Shown: piece after piece, positions 12,541-25,889 of the stretch
How the letters are laid out: every line of letters starts with the position of its first letter
Position numbering within the stretch: position 1 is the first letter of the stretch
Assembly (NCBI GenBank): GCA_002007465.1
Contig: LNAC01000019.1
Coordinates: 3,346,236 to 3,410,235, forward strand
From: Ailurus styani
Taxonomy: Eukaryota; Chordata; Mammalia; Carnivora; Ailuridae
Length of the DNA stretch: 64,000 bases
Direction: 5' to 3'
Made by a program: the position numbers and the translations under genes
The notes under the pieces: model-generated
Told to the model about the DNA's origin: nothing
The model's input: the letters and a program-made list of their open reading frames with translations, nothing else
The model's database searches: none

Positions 12541-13599
12541 CATGGGGCACCCACCAGTAAGTAAACTGAACAGTAATGCAAAGTAGCTAGTTTTTTTATT
12601 ATGAACAATAGAGCAGTTTCAGCCTTCAGCATGGGTTAAATAAAAGTCCATATTTAATCCAGCAAGAAAAATGTTTCTCAAGGAAACATGAAAAACTGTC
12701 CACCCAATAGGAAGTACAAACTCTTGCAACTTGAACATTGATACAAAGGGAATTTTCTAATTCAGAGAACATAAAATAAACATATTAAAAATAGGGAGAG
12801 AAAAAAAAAACTTGTTCTTGTACGTATTGTTTTATCCTTTCCATCCTGGGTATAGGATAAAAGAAACCCCTTACTTGCTTGTTAGAAGAAGAAAGCTCTC
12901 ACTTGAAGTTCCTACTTGGCAGATGTCAGTTGAAAGCTCTGCTTACAGAATATGCTGCAGTGTCAAACTCTGTTGGATAATTTTAGACGAATGTGTCATG
13001 TGTGACATGGAAATATGGCATGCTGTACATTACTGATTTCCCAAGTGTTTGGAGCAGGTAGTAATGTGCTGGGAAAGTGCTCTTTATCTATCCACACAGT
13101 GTACTTGTAGAGCAATGGGGAAATGCTTTTGGTGGAAATTACTTTAGTCAGAAAAAGAATCCATTTACAATATGTGCCTTCTAACATCTTTCAGACAATG
13201 CATTGTATTAAAGAGGCATTTTTTGATTAATGTTTTATAAACATTTTTCAGCATGACAGCTTAAAGCCCCTGTAAAATTGTAAATGCGTGCATCGTGTTC
13301 ACTTCCATAAAGTCAAATGCCATCGCATAAAGTCTAGTTGGATCCTGTCAACCATGGTGACACAGAATCAGTACCTGGGAGCATTAAAATTAATTTGCTT
13401 CATTTATATTACTGCAGTGATAGCAAGATGAAAAGAGTCCCATATTTAAATTTTACTTTAAAAAGAAAACTCTTTCTAGTAAGTTTGTTTGGTTTTTTTA
13501 AAATTATTGCCATTTTTTTTCTCCTACTTAAAGAATGTAGTGAAAACAGAGCTATAGTCTGAACAGTAAATTTATGATGAGATCTGGAAAAATACAGAT

Positions 13600-14230
13600 C
13601 CATTCATTCGACACACTCCTTTTGAGCACCTACTCTATGCTCAAAGATGAAGAAGAAACAGCCAGTGGTAGTAAGTGCAGTGAACGCTAGGCTGGAGCGT
13701 GTCACAGGTTGGGTAAGCATAGAGTAGAAAGGACCTGATGGCCAGTATGGGACTTTGAGGATGGCACCCCAGAGGAGGCATCCTAAGAGCTGAGGGCTAG
13801 AGGACTGGGTGAAGTGAGACGTGGGTGATGGGCATTACAGGCCAAGGGAGCTCGTGTGCAAAGGCCGAATGGGGGGTGGGGGGAGCAGCATTACAGGGGC
13901 TCCTCCAGGCTGGAGCACAGAGCCGGGAGAGGAGAGGAGCATGACATGTGGAGACATAGAGGGATGGGGGCCAGATCAGAAGGGTCCCCATGTACCGCAC
14001 TTAGAAGCTTCTTCTGGGTCACAGACTCCTGAGGGGTTTGACAGAATCAGATTTTGTGCTCTCTCTGACCACAGAGCAGAAAAGAGCTTAGATAGGACAC
14101 ACCCAAAGTCGGAGAGACTGGTGTGTGGAGACAGCGTGGGAACGCCGTTGAGAGCTGCCTGGCCTGAAGGAAGCTTATGGGGAGGAGATGTGGGTGGTCA
14201 AGGGGCACCCAGGAAGTCACCTCGCTCAGG
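13600..14230 (-). mobile_element. Ancient L2-like fragment
   Basis: cattcattcgacacactcct, gagcacctactctatgctca and later gtgtgcaaaggccgaatg and gacagaatcagattttgtgc resemble reverse L2. The 174-codon ORF at 13821-14345 overlaps it and is disregarded. Confidence 0.55.
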
Positions 14231-15021
14231 GTTCGGTCACATTTCGCTCCTGGCCTGCCTGCCTCGCCCTTTCACAGAGCCGTTCGTCAGTTCCAGAGTG
14301 CCAAGTGAAGGCATGAATGATCTAGCAAGTTGTTCAACAAGTTAGTGAAGAGGATGAGAGGGGAGCGCATGACCTAGGCTTCTGGAATCAGAGCTACCGC
14401 TGGTGTTCTAATTTGACTTGAGGGTCACATTTTGCCCAATTCGTGACCAAGTGGGAGAAATCACCGTGTGGAGAGTGCAGTGGCCCCTGCAGTTAACTGA
14501 ACTCACTCTGCTGAACTTTGCATTGTCATCCTGATGGTGACAGCCACGTGGCAAAGATACCCTAGAACTGAGATGTTAAACTCACTGCCTCGGGGTGACG
14601 GCCACCAGAGTGTTAACTCTCGCTCAGGGTCTCCCAACTTCTTCCTACACTGACCTTTGAGGAAATGAAAATGCAAACTGGAAGCTCTCTTCCGGGGTCG
14701 GGGGCAATGAAAGGAAAGCAGGAAAAAAGAACGACAGAAAGATGCAGATAAATAGGAGATTGAAAAGGAACCCGAATGATTGGAGAGGAAAGTAGAAATC
14801 AAATGACTGAAAAGTAAGGTGGGTTTAAGACTGAGGGAAAATAAACGTTCCCAAAACAAATAACATGTGACTCTAATCCCTGGGGTCCCCTTCTCCTCAC
14901 CAGGTGATTGAGCTGTGCATCCCCCCCAGGAGAGGGACAGGCAAGGACATGTGACAGGGACTTGGTTCCTAAGCCCTGGAAGCTAAGCATTTTGTCTCTG
15001 TTTTATTATCCTCAATCATAT

Positions 15022-15221
15022 GTTTTTAAAGATTTTTTGTTTATTTATATGACACAGAGAGAGAGATCACAAGTAGGCAGAGAGGCAGGCAGAGAGAGAG
15101 GGGGAAGCAGGCTCCCCGACGAACAGAGAGCCCGATGCAGGCCTCGATCCCAGGACCCTGAGATCATGACCTGAGCCGAAGGCAGAGGCTTTAACCCACT
15201 GAGCCGCCCAGGCGCCCCCTC
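15022..15221 (-). mobile_element. CAN SINE, reverse orientation
   Basis: Reverse tail tttttaaagattttttgttt, GA-rich segment, then aggaccctgagatcatgacc and ccgcccaggcgcccc. Confidence 0.94.
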
Positions 15222-16259
15222 AATCATACTTTTAACATTAGTTGCTTTGAGTGCTAGTGATAGGAAATATGATTGACGATTAACAAGGAGGTATTGCAGG
15301 CACGTAAGGCAGGGAGGAGAAATCCCTATTTAACTCGACTAACGTCTGCAGCAGCTGCTAGTCATCACGGATCCCTTCTCTTTGTCAAGCGGGGTGAATA
15401 ACTGTAATACAAGGCAAAGGGAGAAACGCGCCGGTACCACCGCCAGGGTCAGTCAGGAAGACAGAAAATGCTCTCTCAACCTAGGAAAGATTAAGCAGTG
15501 TCAGAAAACTGAAGAGGGGAGAGGGGGACGGTGAGGACAAAAAGGAGTAGAAACCGCAGGAAGTAGCAAGAGCTAGGGAACAACAAAGGGAAGTGAGGGT
15601 TCTCAGAGCCTAGGAGCTTGGAGGAGGACATAGGGGCTCAGGCATCTTAGGACGGACACAGCGAGCTCTCCGCTGGGGAGCCAACTTCTGCTGCCGCTCT
15701 CCCCCAGCCTTCCTCTAGGGCCCTGCTGGCAGAAGCGTTCGGGGAGTCCGCAGACAAGGGGGAGTGATGTTCGCAGAGTCCCAGAGCAGCGTGCGTACAG
15801 AAGGGTGCGTTTGAAGATGAGACCCAAGAGCCGAAGAACCAGCGCAGGGCCAGAAGAGAACTTCACACAAATTGGGATGAGGGTCCAAAGAAGGTAGACG
15901 GTCACTTGCACACTGGAAGCTTCTTGAGAGTAAAGACTGGGCTACGTCTTTCCGTCTGTGGCCCTAGCCACTACTGGGGGAGTCCTAGCAGTCACGTAGG
16001 TCCTCAAGCTTGTGAAATCACAGGAGCATCCTGGCGTGGGTAGCAGGGGAGTTCGATGAGGACTTCTGCTTCTGGAAGTGCTTCCGGGAAGCATCCAAGA
16101 GGAAGGAATTCCAAAAGAGCTTCTGGAGGAGAAAGTTTTTTCCATACCAGAAGGCTGCATTTCTGCTTACTGAAGCGGCAATCCCCATGGCATGGTGAGC
16201 TGAAGACCTCTGAGACCTTGAACCTTCCCTGGCACAGAGGGCTGGAAATGCACGTTGCC

Positions 16260-16465
16260 TGGGTTGCGGTTCAGACCGCACCACCTGGGACAGTTTCCTG
16301 ACCCTGAGGTGTCTGACCTGTTTCCTCATCAGTAGCATGATGCAAACACTAGTTTTCATCAGCCTCCCAGGGTTATCGCAAGGCTTCATTCATTCATGGG
16401 AGAGCACTTGGGCGGCAGGTGACATTTAGTAAGCACTCGCTGCATACTAACAATGATCAGCATCG
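16260..16465 (+). mobile_element. MIR, diverged
   Basis: ggacagtttcctgaccctga, gacctgtttcctcatcagta and catttagtaagcactcgctg follow MIR. Confidence 0.5.
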
Positions 16466-18093
16466 TTACTGCTAGCTTTGTGTACCTAATTCCCCACATT
16501 AAGGTGAATCTTTGCTGTGGCTTACCTTGAGATACCTTGTCTCTCTTGCAGCCAATTTTTTGTTTACTGACTACAGTAGCAGAGCCCGCTTCAGCTTGCT
16601 GAGGAATGACACAGAGCCCAAGTCTTGACAAGGAAGGTAGCTCAAGTGATGGCCCAGCAGCCATGGTCCTCGAATTTCGGGTCAGAGACCCCCACTGTCC
16701 TCACTTACGGGGACAAGTATCTCCGTATTCCTATCATTTGCTCCCTTCAGCCCCTCTTTTACTGCCCCCCATTCTCCCCTCCCCCACCCTGAGCATCACC
16801 TCTTTGCACCGAATAACCTTTCTTGGAAACAGGAGGAAGATGCTCAGCTCTTCTTACCATGATAACTTCCCAGGATCATAATGTCAGATGCTGCTTTTCG
16901 ACTATCAATTGACGAAGTCTATTTTTTTTTTTTTTAAAGAAAGCTCTTTTGTTTTTTGTACTGGTGAGAAGACAGAAAGTGTGAAACTCTGAACATGTAC
17001 TTTCCAAGCTTTGAGAGAGAGATTGTTGTGGACGAGTTAAGTGTTTTCAGTTTATGGCAATGATTTGTGAGGCTATGAAAAAGAGAGCGGCTATGAAATA
17101 CATTTTTGCATAAAGGTTTGAAATTTATTAGAAGGTAAAAATAATTGAAAAAGCAGAGCTTTCCTCAGTGGGTTATAATAAAAAGTTATTTATGTGCCAT
17201 CAGTGTGCATGTTTAGGAGCTTGGGTCCTTCTCAGAGGCTGTTCTCAAAGAAACAAGAAGGAAGCTAAGCTATTAAAGCTATTCTGTTGAAAAAGCTGAC
17301 AAACATACACAGTAATTCTGACAACCGGGCCATATTAAAACAATTGGTAATAACAGTCAAATTGCTGGTGTCTGATTCCTCTTATAAAAGCTTAATAGGT
17401 ACACACTATAGGCAGCTGTTTACAAAATCTGCAGACCTTGCCCTTGGTATAATAAAATGGTAGACTCAGGAAGTAGTATTCATTTACCTGAGTTCCATTA
17501 AGACCTTCACTGTGGGGTTTGAACATTCAGCCCTAATCTTAGAATTCGCCTGCCATATAATAGCTCATAAAGTGCTTTGAGATCGTTGACCAAAAGAGAA
17601 GGCACAAAGCCTTTATTAATGTTCTATTAGTGAAAGTACCCTCCCACTTATGGTATATATCATATATTATCTTTCCATATCCTTTCAGTTCTCAAAAGTG
17701 AACTTTGGGACACCTCCAGCAGACTGTTTCACTACTAAGCAAGAAAAGATCCATTCTGAATCTCTGCTTTACTCATATTCTTCAGCCTTCTGAGAAGCAG
17801 CTCCTCTCTCCTGTCCTTGGTAGACAGCCTGCTCGTTTGCAGTGGAAATTGGTGGTGCCTTTGAACACTGACGACCTTTTCAGTTTCATCTGTTCTGGAT
17901 AGAGCTTCGAGTTTTATGTAGTGAAAGGAAGATGGAAAGATTTGATGAGTCTTTTGAGACATTCCCTGTGAACACATTCAGGGGGAAAAGACAGTAATGA
18001 CCTAGTCCAGAGTTCCAGTTTTCATGGTGTGGGTCTTTAGTTTGATGACAGACTGAATTTAGCTCCAGATTTTCTGTGTTCTCTGTTCTTCAG

Positions 18094-18239
18094 GAATTCC
18101 AATGCTGAAGATCGTGTTTGCAGGCCACGAGCACCTCTCTCTAATATCTGTGCCCTTGCTCATATACCACCCCGTTCAGATCCTTCTGGGAAGTGTGTTG
18201 GTGCCAACAATAAAGTCTTGGATGGTGTCAAGGCAGAAG
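18094..18239 (+). CDS. SLC10A7: SLC10A7 penultimate coding exon (C-terminal membrane segment)
   Basis: The exon is preceded by a pyrimidine-rich acceptor (ctctgttcttcag) and followed by donor AAG|GTGAGA. It is 146 bp: two bases finish a codon begun in the previous exon, then 48 codons follow with no stop. The translation includes [18 protein letters not shown] and [16 protein letters not shown], which I recognise as the C-terminal part of SLC10A7, a many-pass membrane protein of the SLC10 (bile acid/sodium symporter) family. The hydrophobic run after HEHLSL is the last predicted helix, and the Lys/Arg-containing end is the start of the cytosolic tail. Known for the family: SLC10A7 acts in the secretory pathway, affects intracellular calcium entry and glycosaminoglycan/glycoprotein processing, and its loss in humans causes a skeletal dysplasia with enamel defects. 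The exon ends in phase 0, matching the terminal exon at 20329. Confidence 0.93.
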
Positions 18240-20328
18240 GTGAGACTCTGGAAAGATCTCATTTGAATCCAGATCAGATTGAAATGCTATTTCTGAATCT
18301 TAGCTCTTCGTGTACTGTAACTTTTGCTAGCATATCCTCATCCTCAAGTACATATTTTCTTAACCAATCACAATAATAATGACGCATTGATCCGTTTCAG
18401 TTTGAAAAGGAGAACGGAGGGTTACATGTTTTGTATTGTTATAAAAGTACAACTATACCTAAAATGCAGTTTTGAAAAGTTTTTTTTTTTTTTAAAAACC
18501 CACTCATATTGGAGGGCATATTGCAATGGCGTAAAGGTAAATATACTCAAAATATCCATACCCCTCCATCTTTCCTGCATGTCCTGATTTCACATGCTTT
18601 TCTAAACATGATGGTGCCTGACTTTATCTAAAATGTCTACTTTATTTTTAATTTTCCAGACACCTAGAAACTTCTTTGCACAGCAAAACTGTGTGTTGGA
18701 GCATTTAAAAAACTTAACTAGCAAAAGAACACACACAATGTCAATTTCACCACACCTAGCTCAGAGTCTTGTAACTTATTTGCTATCCATAGATGTGATG
18801 TCCTAAATTATCAGCCAAAATAAAATCAGGGTGATTCATACAAAGTTTAGATGCTGCGTATACCATCGGAGCACCCATCGGGCTGGCTCCTTCCCAGTGG
18901 CTCAGACCTTACAGGGCTTCTCTGAGCCTGGACACAAGGTGGCAGCTGTTATCCGGAGAAGAGTAGGAAAAAGAGACACCCAGTGGCGGGGGCGTGCCCT
19001 GTGTTGTGTCATTGGGGTCCTGAAAATGGAATAGCCACACTGCTGCCTGTTGAGCTCCGTGTGTGCTAAGCACATCCCGTCTTCCCCTGGTTCAGAGCGT
19101 GGATCTGCAGGCTCAGTCACCTCCCCTCTGGGAGCCCTTGGCCACGTTATTGTACTTCTCTGTACCTTAGCTTCTGCTACTCTGAGACTAACGATAATTT
19201 CTGCTCCTCAGAGTTACAGAGGCTTCTCCGGCAGGTGTTTGATAAAAGCTAGCTGCTATAATTATCATTATTGTCCTTGTTGTTCATTCCTGTCTACAAC
19301 ACTCTAGCAAGCTCTGCTGTTGCCCTTGGACAGCTCAGGAAGGAGTCTCGGGGAGCCAAGCAACTTGTCTGAGGTTACATGGGTGGGTTCATCAGTTCCA
19401 GAGGGGGGACTAGAACCCTGGTCTGTTTGGTCCCCAACATCTTTTCCTGATACCACAAGGACACTCGAGACAGAAGGAGTGCTCTAGCTCTCCAGGATCC
19501 TACCTGAGTTAGCCCACCCAGCGCCTTCATTTATTTTTCCACTCACCAGAACGGTAGTGCTTACCATTCCTTAGTGAGTACCAGTCCGGGCTCCGGTCTG
19601 CCCACCCAAGAGTTGGTAGAGGAGCCATTTAGTACCTTTTTAGTTCTATTACTGTTTATCTCTTTCAGAAACTTCCATTTATATCTGTCAATGTATACGT
19701 GCACTGTTGGTCAGCATTGATACACATAAATTTTGACAAAGGATGAAGAAAAGTATTTAAAAATCCTAATGTTCTGTCAAAACTCTACAGTCATAGTGAA
19801 CAACAAATTAAACAGAATGAAATTGACTCCTCGGTGTTTAAAAGGAGAATGACAGGCATTTCCAAAAGGGAGGCTAAATTGGACAGTGCTGTTCATTCCC
19901 CTTTTGCACAGAAACCACTCCAAACCCCAGGAGGTGTTGGCTACCTCAGAATAATCCAGAGAGTATGGAATATTTGCCCATCGCATTTGACCACAAAGAT
20001 AAATACAAACTGTCAATCACAAGGGTATCCCTGAGTATGTCTTCTGCTTTACAAGTAAGACTGATGGAGCCCCACCCACCCTCCCGCGCACAGCGGGACA
20101 GTAGGAGCAGCCGGGTGGGGCTGGAGAAAGGACGAAGTCTGCTGGCTGCTGAGGGGGGCAGGTGGGCCGTTAGTGTCCAGGGGTTTGGATCATTGGTTAT
20201 GTAATGCTCTCGGGGTGGACGCGCTTCGTCTTCCTTCTTGTGGCGTCACTTATCTGGTGTTAATTGATGCTTTCATTTTGTTCATAGATACTGTCCAGCT
20301 CTGAACATCATATTGTCCTTTCTTATAG
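18240..20328 (+). other. SLC10A7: SLC10A7 last coding intron
   Basis: A GT...AG intron of about 2.1 kb lies between the two SLC10A7 coding exons, with donor GTGAGA and acceptor ttgtcctttcttatag. It contains a MIR copy at about 19110-19265 and another old tRNA-SINE-like fragment near 19320-19450. I see no further coding exon in it. Confidence 0.85.
19110..19265 (+). mobile_element. MIR in SLC10A7 last coding intron
   Basis: cttggccacgttattgtact ... gctgctataattatcattat follows the 3' half of MIR. Confidence 0.6.
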
Positions 20329-20358
20329 GGAGTGAAGTTGACGAGGCCAACAGTGTAA
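20329..20358 (+). CDS. SLC10A7: SLC10A7 terminal coding exon with stop codon
   Basis: Acceptor tcctttcttatag is followed by nine codons, GVKLTRPTV, and a TAA stop. This is the SLC10A7 C-terminus as I know it, and the phase (0) matches the donor at 18239/18240. The exon is far too short to be detected as an open reading frame and was found by looking for the expected C-terminal tail. Valine is the last residue. The peptide is a short basic cytosolic tail after the last membrane helix. Confidence 0.93.
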   Translation, partial: GVKLTRPTV

Positions 20359-21423
20359 CGAAGGATGCACTCTTTATACAGCAGTGTATATTTGTACAGA
20401 ATTGTACATACAGTTTGGAAGACTTGTACTTGTGAATGTTGCTTCGATGCATATTTTATTTTTTTACACAAAAATATGATATAACAGCTTAAGTGCCTTA
20501 AAATGTATTTGACAGGGGCGCTATTTCCAGAACCGACTTTGTTGGTCACTGCCAGGGGTGGTACCGTATTTTGGAGTGGTTTAATTTTTTTTTTTTTCCC
20601 CAAACATGGGAAACCGTGATCGTGGCAAAAAGCAGATAGGCTTTCCTTGTACTACCTTTGGTGTAGTACAGCCCTACACTAGTTACTGTGCTGTTTGAAA
20701 TGAGGTCACACCATCAGGAAAATGCCCTTCCGATGACAGTGAAAATTTCCAAAGTCTTATTCATGAATACTTTGATTTACTGTGTGATTCTTTGTTTCTA
20801 CAACTGTGACATGCTTCTCCCTTATCAACTCAGCAGGGGTCATGGATTGCATAGATGCTGAAAGGCATAAGTTATCTGCATTTCTTGACATCATTCTTTA
20901 GACATTCCTTCAGATAGTTTTCACACAAAAATTCCTCAGTCCCATTATAAGAGATTGTGGTGTTATATGTCTTAAATTTATTATAAGCTGCTTCAAAGAA
21001 AGAGCCTGATGTTTGAGTTATAAATAAGTGAAGTTTTGAGGTAAACTACAGGACTTGGTATTCTGGATTTTTAAAACTGTATTTCAGGTATTTTCCCTTC
21101 TTCTGCCGTAATTTCTTTCTTACCTGTTTTCCAGCACACTTGCAAACTCCTAACAGCCAAATGTGAGATATAAAAATGTTACAGTTGGAGAACAACAACA
21201 ATTAATGATGGATTATGTTCACATTCCACAACTGAGACCAAAATTTTTTCTTGTTACACAGATTTCTGAGCACAAATTGCCCCTTTTAGCCAGAAGCAGC
21301 CTGTTTCATCCTTGAATTAAGCACACTTAAGGCATTTGAGACAAGCTATTAATGAAAATTTCCTTGGCAGATTTGACAAATGTTTGCAACAACTTTTTAA
21401 AATTAAATCATATTGTTCTTATG

Positions 21424-21433
21424 AATAAATAAA
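21424..21433 (+). promoter_or_regulatory. Candidate proximal poly(A) signal of SLC10A7
   Basis: Two overlapping AATAAA hexamers lie about 1.07 kb after the SLC10A7 stop codon. Confidence 0.4.
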
Positions 21434-22391
21434 AATATAAAGGTCATGGACACAAACAAATGTTACATATACACATTCTGTCTAGCCAGATGGAAAGAAA
21501 AATGGGCACAGAAAATGCAAAACCATTCATTAACCAAAAGATCAAATAAAACGAGTCCCCAGTTGGGCATCAGCTTTCAAAGGAGTATTCAATCTTTGCT
21601 TCCTCTGGGGCTGGACGAACTTTCACTGGACCCAAAGAGAGAAGAAAGCGATATAGAGAATTAGGGGACACTGTTCCTCCATTTCCTGCCCAGCATTCTG
21701 TCACATCCTCTCTGCATGTCCATTCTTGGTTTGACAGACAGTATTGGCATCCTGGGTCACACTGAGGCTGACTGTGTGGTCAGCAACAGAAAAGATCATT
21801 CCTTAGAAACCTACCAGGTTTACCAGTCGCGTAAATTCATATTATTGTCAAACCAGGTCTCATCTCGTGTTTCTTCTGACCATTGTTCAAGATCACCGAA
21901 CCTCCTAAATTTCACAAGAATTATCCTCAATGTAAATTTTTAAGGCCAGCACCAGACTCTGCAAAAATCTGTGGTGGACGGGCTGTTTGTCAGGAATTTC
22001 ACTTATATCTAAAACTCCAGTAATTTTGCTCGATACTTTTGGTGCCCACAAATGGAGCACAGAAAAGTTTCGTATTTTGTTCCTATAAGTTTCTTGGAAT
22101 TTCAGAGGCAGTGGGGTTGTCTGTCCGTCTGTCTGTCTGGGCTATCAAAATCTTTCTCCCTAGCATTAGAATACTGATTTTTTTTTCTCCCCAACTTATC
22201 TACCTCTATTGTCTAACACCTACACTAGGTGTGATTATGGGATAAGGTTCAACTGAAAATGCTATAACATGCTTTAAAAAATGTGTTTTGTTTTCAGATA
22301 ATCTCTACATAGTGCATTTTGGTGGCTTGAGTGATACATTTATGCCTATTTCTTTTTTTACACAAATACTGTGGCATATTTTTCCATAAAG

Positions 22392-22404
22392 AATAAAAAA
22401 TAAA
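22392..22404 (+). promoter_or_regulatory. Candidate distal poly(A) signal of SLC10A7
   Basis: Two AATAAA hexamers lie about 2.03 kb after the stop codon, followed by T-rich sequence that could serve as a downstream element. Confidence 0.4.
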
Positions 22405-25400
22405 ATCAAAATTTATTTGTAATTCATGCTTATTGGGATTTAATTATTCACCTCAAAATATTTTATTATTGTGTTATGCACTGTCAGGCTCTCCATGTAT
22501 GCATTTTTTGTCTCAATGTATTTATGAAGGAAATACATTTGATTATATTTATGTTTACTTATTTTTCCACCTGGGTTTTTTTTTAAGTGGTTGTTATGAA
22601 ATTTGATTTTTTTTTAAATGGGTGATAATGTTAATCTTTTCATGTGTTCTTTTCTAAGTTTTAAATTTTGTATTTTTAAAAAATTCCCTATTCTTTTAAA
22701 ACTAACACACCTCTGGCTAATGTTCAGTGTTTGTTTATGCTAAATACCAAATTTTTACGAAAGGACTGGTGAAATAATATAGTGGATTATTTATGATGAA
22801 TGGAAGATGGAAATAATTCTATGATTAAACAAAGATGTTTCAGAAATCACAAGTGAACTTGCAGCTTATTTTTAACCTGGTTTTAGATGCACTCATAATG
22901 CCTTCTAAGTCTATCTCGATTTCTCTTTATTCATTCCAGCACTCTTATAGCATTTGTGGTTAAAAACACATAAGCTTCATAATCGTGCAGGTATCCATGT
23001 CATCAATACCTGCACCACGGCATCGTGTTACAATCCAAAATTCACCCTTGCTTTTTGGTTAGAGTTGTTTTCTCTGCAACAGGGATGAGAACCAAAAGAG
23101 AAACATACCCAACAGAAGGGGGCAAATTTAAATGATCTGAATCTTAGGCACCCTTGTCATATTTTGAAGGCATAGAAAATACAAAGCCCTGGAATGCGTT
23201 TTCCAAACCCCGTGTTTCTTTACGAGCGCCTTACCTTGTGTACAATTCCGTATTCCTGTCTTCTTCTTTGGCTGTCTTCTTGGCTTACCAACCCTCTTCT
23301 CCCTGGCAGGCTGTTGGAGATACCACCCCACTCCACGAGGCTCTCCTGCCCTGCCCACGCGCTGCCCCCCCCCGCCCCTGCCAGCACCAGACTTGCTCCC
23401 TGTAACATATCCTTAGAACTTGTCCTTCAAGTTCTGAAACCTTTGCCTCATCTAATCATGACTTTGCATTTGTCTCCTACGGCGTGGCCGCCATTTCTGT
23501 TTCTCTGCAGTGCCTAGCACAGTGCCTGGCTCAGAGCAGTGCTAAAAATGCGCATTGATTTTCTCAATTGTGATCTTAACAGGTAGGACATGAACCATCA
23601 AAATTATGAAAAAGCGCTTACCTACATATGGATCATCACTAATTTACAAGTAAAACGGACTTCTTTATGCTGTTCCTATCTGAATAAGCCTGGAGCTGCC
23701 TCGTGCTACTCAGAGAAATGCTTTATTTCATAGCTGTGTAAATATGAACTCTCCGAGGTGACACTGCAGGTGTGATAAGCAAACAACTTTCATCATCTCT
23801 GCTCTGACAGCACAGTAAACCCTCAATAATTTAGGCTAAATCAGGTTGGGTCGATCGGAATTAGTGACTACTTTATATGCATAAAAAATAAAGAGTTTCC
23901 CTTATACGAGTTTTAACATACTACGAAGAGTAGATACAGATTATTATCCTATCATTGGTTTGTATATAGACATAAATGAAAGGTCTTGTAAGAGTTTCTT
24001 CTCTCTAGCAAGCCAACTAATCTTATTTACACTATAGGGCAGTTTCTCAAATGTGAGTAAAATAGAACCTCATTTAAAGGGGAAAAAAACTTCTCGTACA
24101 GCCTGAGAAACTCATCTACAGAGCCAATTCTGAAAAACTGTATTAAACGTAAATGACCATCACTAACGATCCTTTGGGGCCCATGTGCTTGTGGACACAG
24201 GCAAGGATGAGACCCATGAAATCACAGCACCGTTCTGAGTCATAGATGGTCCCCTTGGATGATTTCAGCAACTCAGAAATTCCAGACAGTCGGAAGGAAG
24301 GAGCGCAGGGTTTCTGGAAACCAGGCCTTAGAGTCCACTGACAGGAAAAGACAATACACTGAAGAGGTCGATCCTGGCCTCAACCATACACGTGGACCAT
24401 TCCCTCAATACCCGCTGTTCCAGATGTGAAATCCTAACAACGTGGTTGATTCGTGTTCACTACCGGAAGTTCTACGCTCTGACTCTGGGTGTTCACAGAG
24501 AGCACTGTTGTCAGTGTGGCACCCTGGGCTGGTTTTGCCAATGTGCTCAAAACTCATCCTGTATCTTTTCCACCAGTATGTGTCCACCACAACTTCCTAT
24601 CCTGGGCCCCACTGCTGTTAGCATCTCACATGTGGTGTGTTCTGATAGCACCCCCACCCCCTCAGCCGCCACCCCACAGCTGTACCTGAGAAGTCCCATG
24701 CCTGTTGAAGCTGGAGCAAAATACCATTTTACAGCTCACCTTTCTCTCTCCTCACAAAGCCAAAGAGACTTGTGTGACATCCTAGGTTTGTTACTAGGAT
24801 CAAATGTGATAATCCCCACAAACGGCTTGTCACAGCTCCTGCCACTTGGCAAGAACTCAGTAAGTGGCAGCCATTATCATTGCCCGACAACGGATGGGAC
24901 CTCGCTGGACGTGTAGAGTCAGGTGTCAGGCTCGGTTCTGCATGACTTCTAATTATGCAAATGACCTACTACAAAGTCCATTACCTGTCACTGATCAAGT
25001 CAGGAAGTGACCAGGGCATGAGTCTTACTTCATCAGTTAATGAAGATACCTGATTCTGAATTCCAAGATGGTTGCAGTGATCCCTGTCTTCCAGCAGGGA
25101 CAGGAAGGTCCTCCCAGCTCACCGTTGTTATCTGGGTCATGCCTTTTTCTGCCTCCTCCAAAGAACTCCAAGTAGACGTTTTGCCCAACTTCCCCAAAAG
25201 CCCTGAGTCTGGCTCAGAACCATCGATAAAGCAGTTGACAGACAAAGCTGCCCCCATGATGATTCCTATCGACTACTGCCTGCCTGGAATGAGTTCCGAT
25301 TCGGGGGCTGCCCCCAGAGCAGGCACTGTGGTCACAGCCCTCTCAGAGGGCCGTTCCTGGAGCTCCCGGCATCCAGGCTGAAACGTTCCCTTTCTGCTTG

Positions 25401-25889
25401 GTTGAGTGCCACCGTGGTCCTGGCATGGCTGCCTGTCCATTCCATGTGCCCCCTTTCCACTCACCCCTTTAAGGTTAACATTTCCAGGAATTCCGGTGTC
25501 CGATTTTTCTTCCCATCTCCCACCTATAGTCTTTCCCAGTGCCTTTCCCACTGTTCCAGCATCAGACACCTGCTGTAAACAGCAAGAGCTCCCTACATTT
25601 GGACACTCCCACATAGGTATCCTCAGGCACCTCTAACCCCATACCCCTGAAGAAAAGCCAGCCACTTCTTCCCTTCCCTACACTCGGTTCTCCCCAAACC
25701 CGCCTCCTATGTTTTCACAGCAACCAGGCCTGGTGACCTCCCCCGAGACCATCACTTCTCCCTTTTCCTCTTCACTAGTCACCAAATTCTCTTGATCCTA
25801 CTACAGATCCTCTCCTTAATCTCCACTTTCCTCACCCAACTGCCACTGTCTTAAAATACCTTAAAAATGTTACTTTTTTCCTCCAGTAA

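Larger units (their letters stand above)
1..18093 (+). other. SLC10A7: SLC10A7 intron (partial, 5' part outside window)
   Basis: This stretch precedes the penultimate SLC10A7 coding exon. I looked for the expected preceding exon, whose product should end in a Leu-Gly pair split by a phase-1 intron, and did not find it, so the whole stretch is best read as one large intron. It holds CAN SINEs, MIR and L2 fragments, a GT microsatellite at 10584-10626 and one assembly artefact near 8375-8491. ORFs of 60-174 codons occur here, but they overlap repeats and show no recognisable domain. The intronic reading is an inference from the downstream exons. Confidence 0.7.
20359..22404 (+). other. SLC10A7: SLC10A7 3' UTR (extent inferred)
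   Basis: The sequence after the stop is AT-rich and, unlike the flanks, I recognise no SINE, MIR or L2 in it for about 2 kb, as expected of a selected 3' UTR. Candidate poly(A) signals are overlapping AATAAA at 21424-21433 and at 22392-22404. Which one is used cannot be told from sequence alone. A short ORF here (21446-21664) has no recognisable domain and is treated as chance. Confidence 0.55.

Noticed and set aside
13821..14345. 174-codon + strand ORF.
   Set aside because: Lies in an L2-like fragment and shows no domain.
24392..24916. 174-codon + strand ORF with several Cys residues.
   Set aside because: Cys spacing fits no zinc-binding pattern I know, and the 3' part is an old MIR-like fragment.
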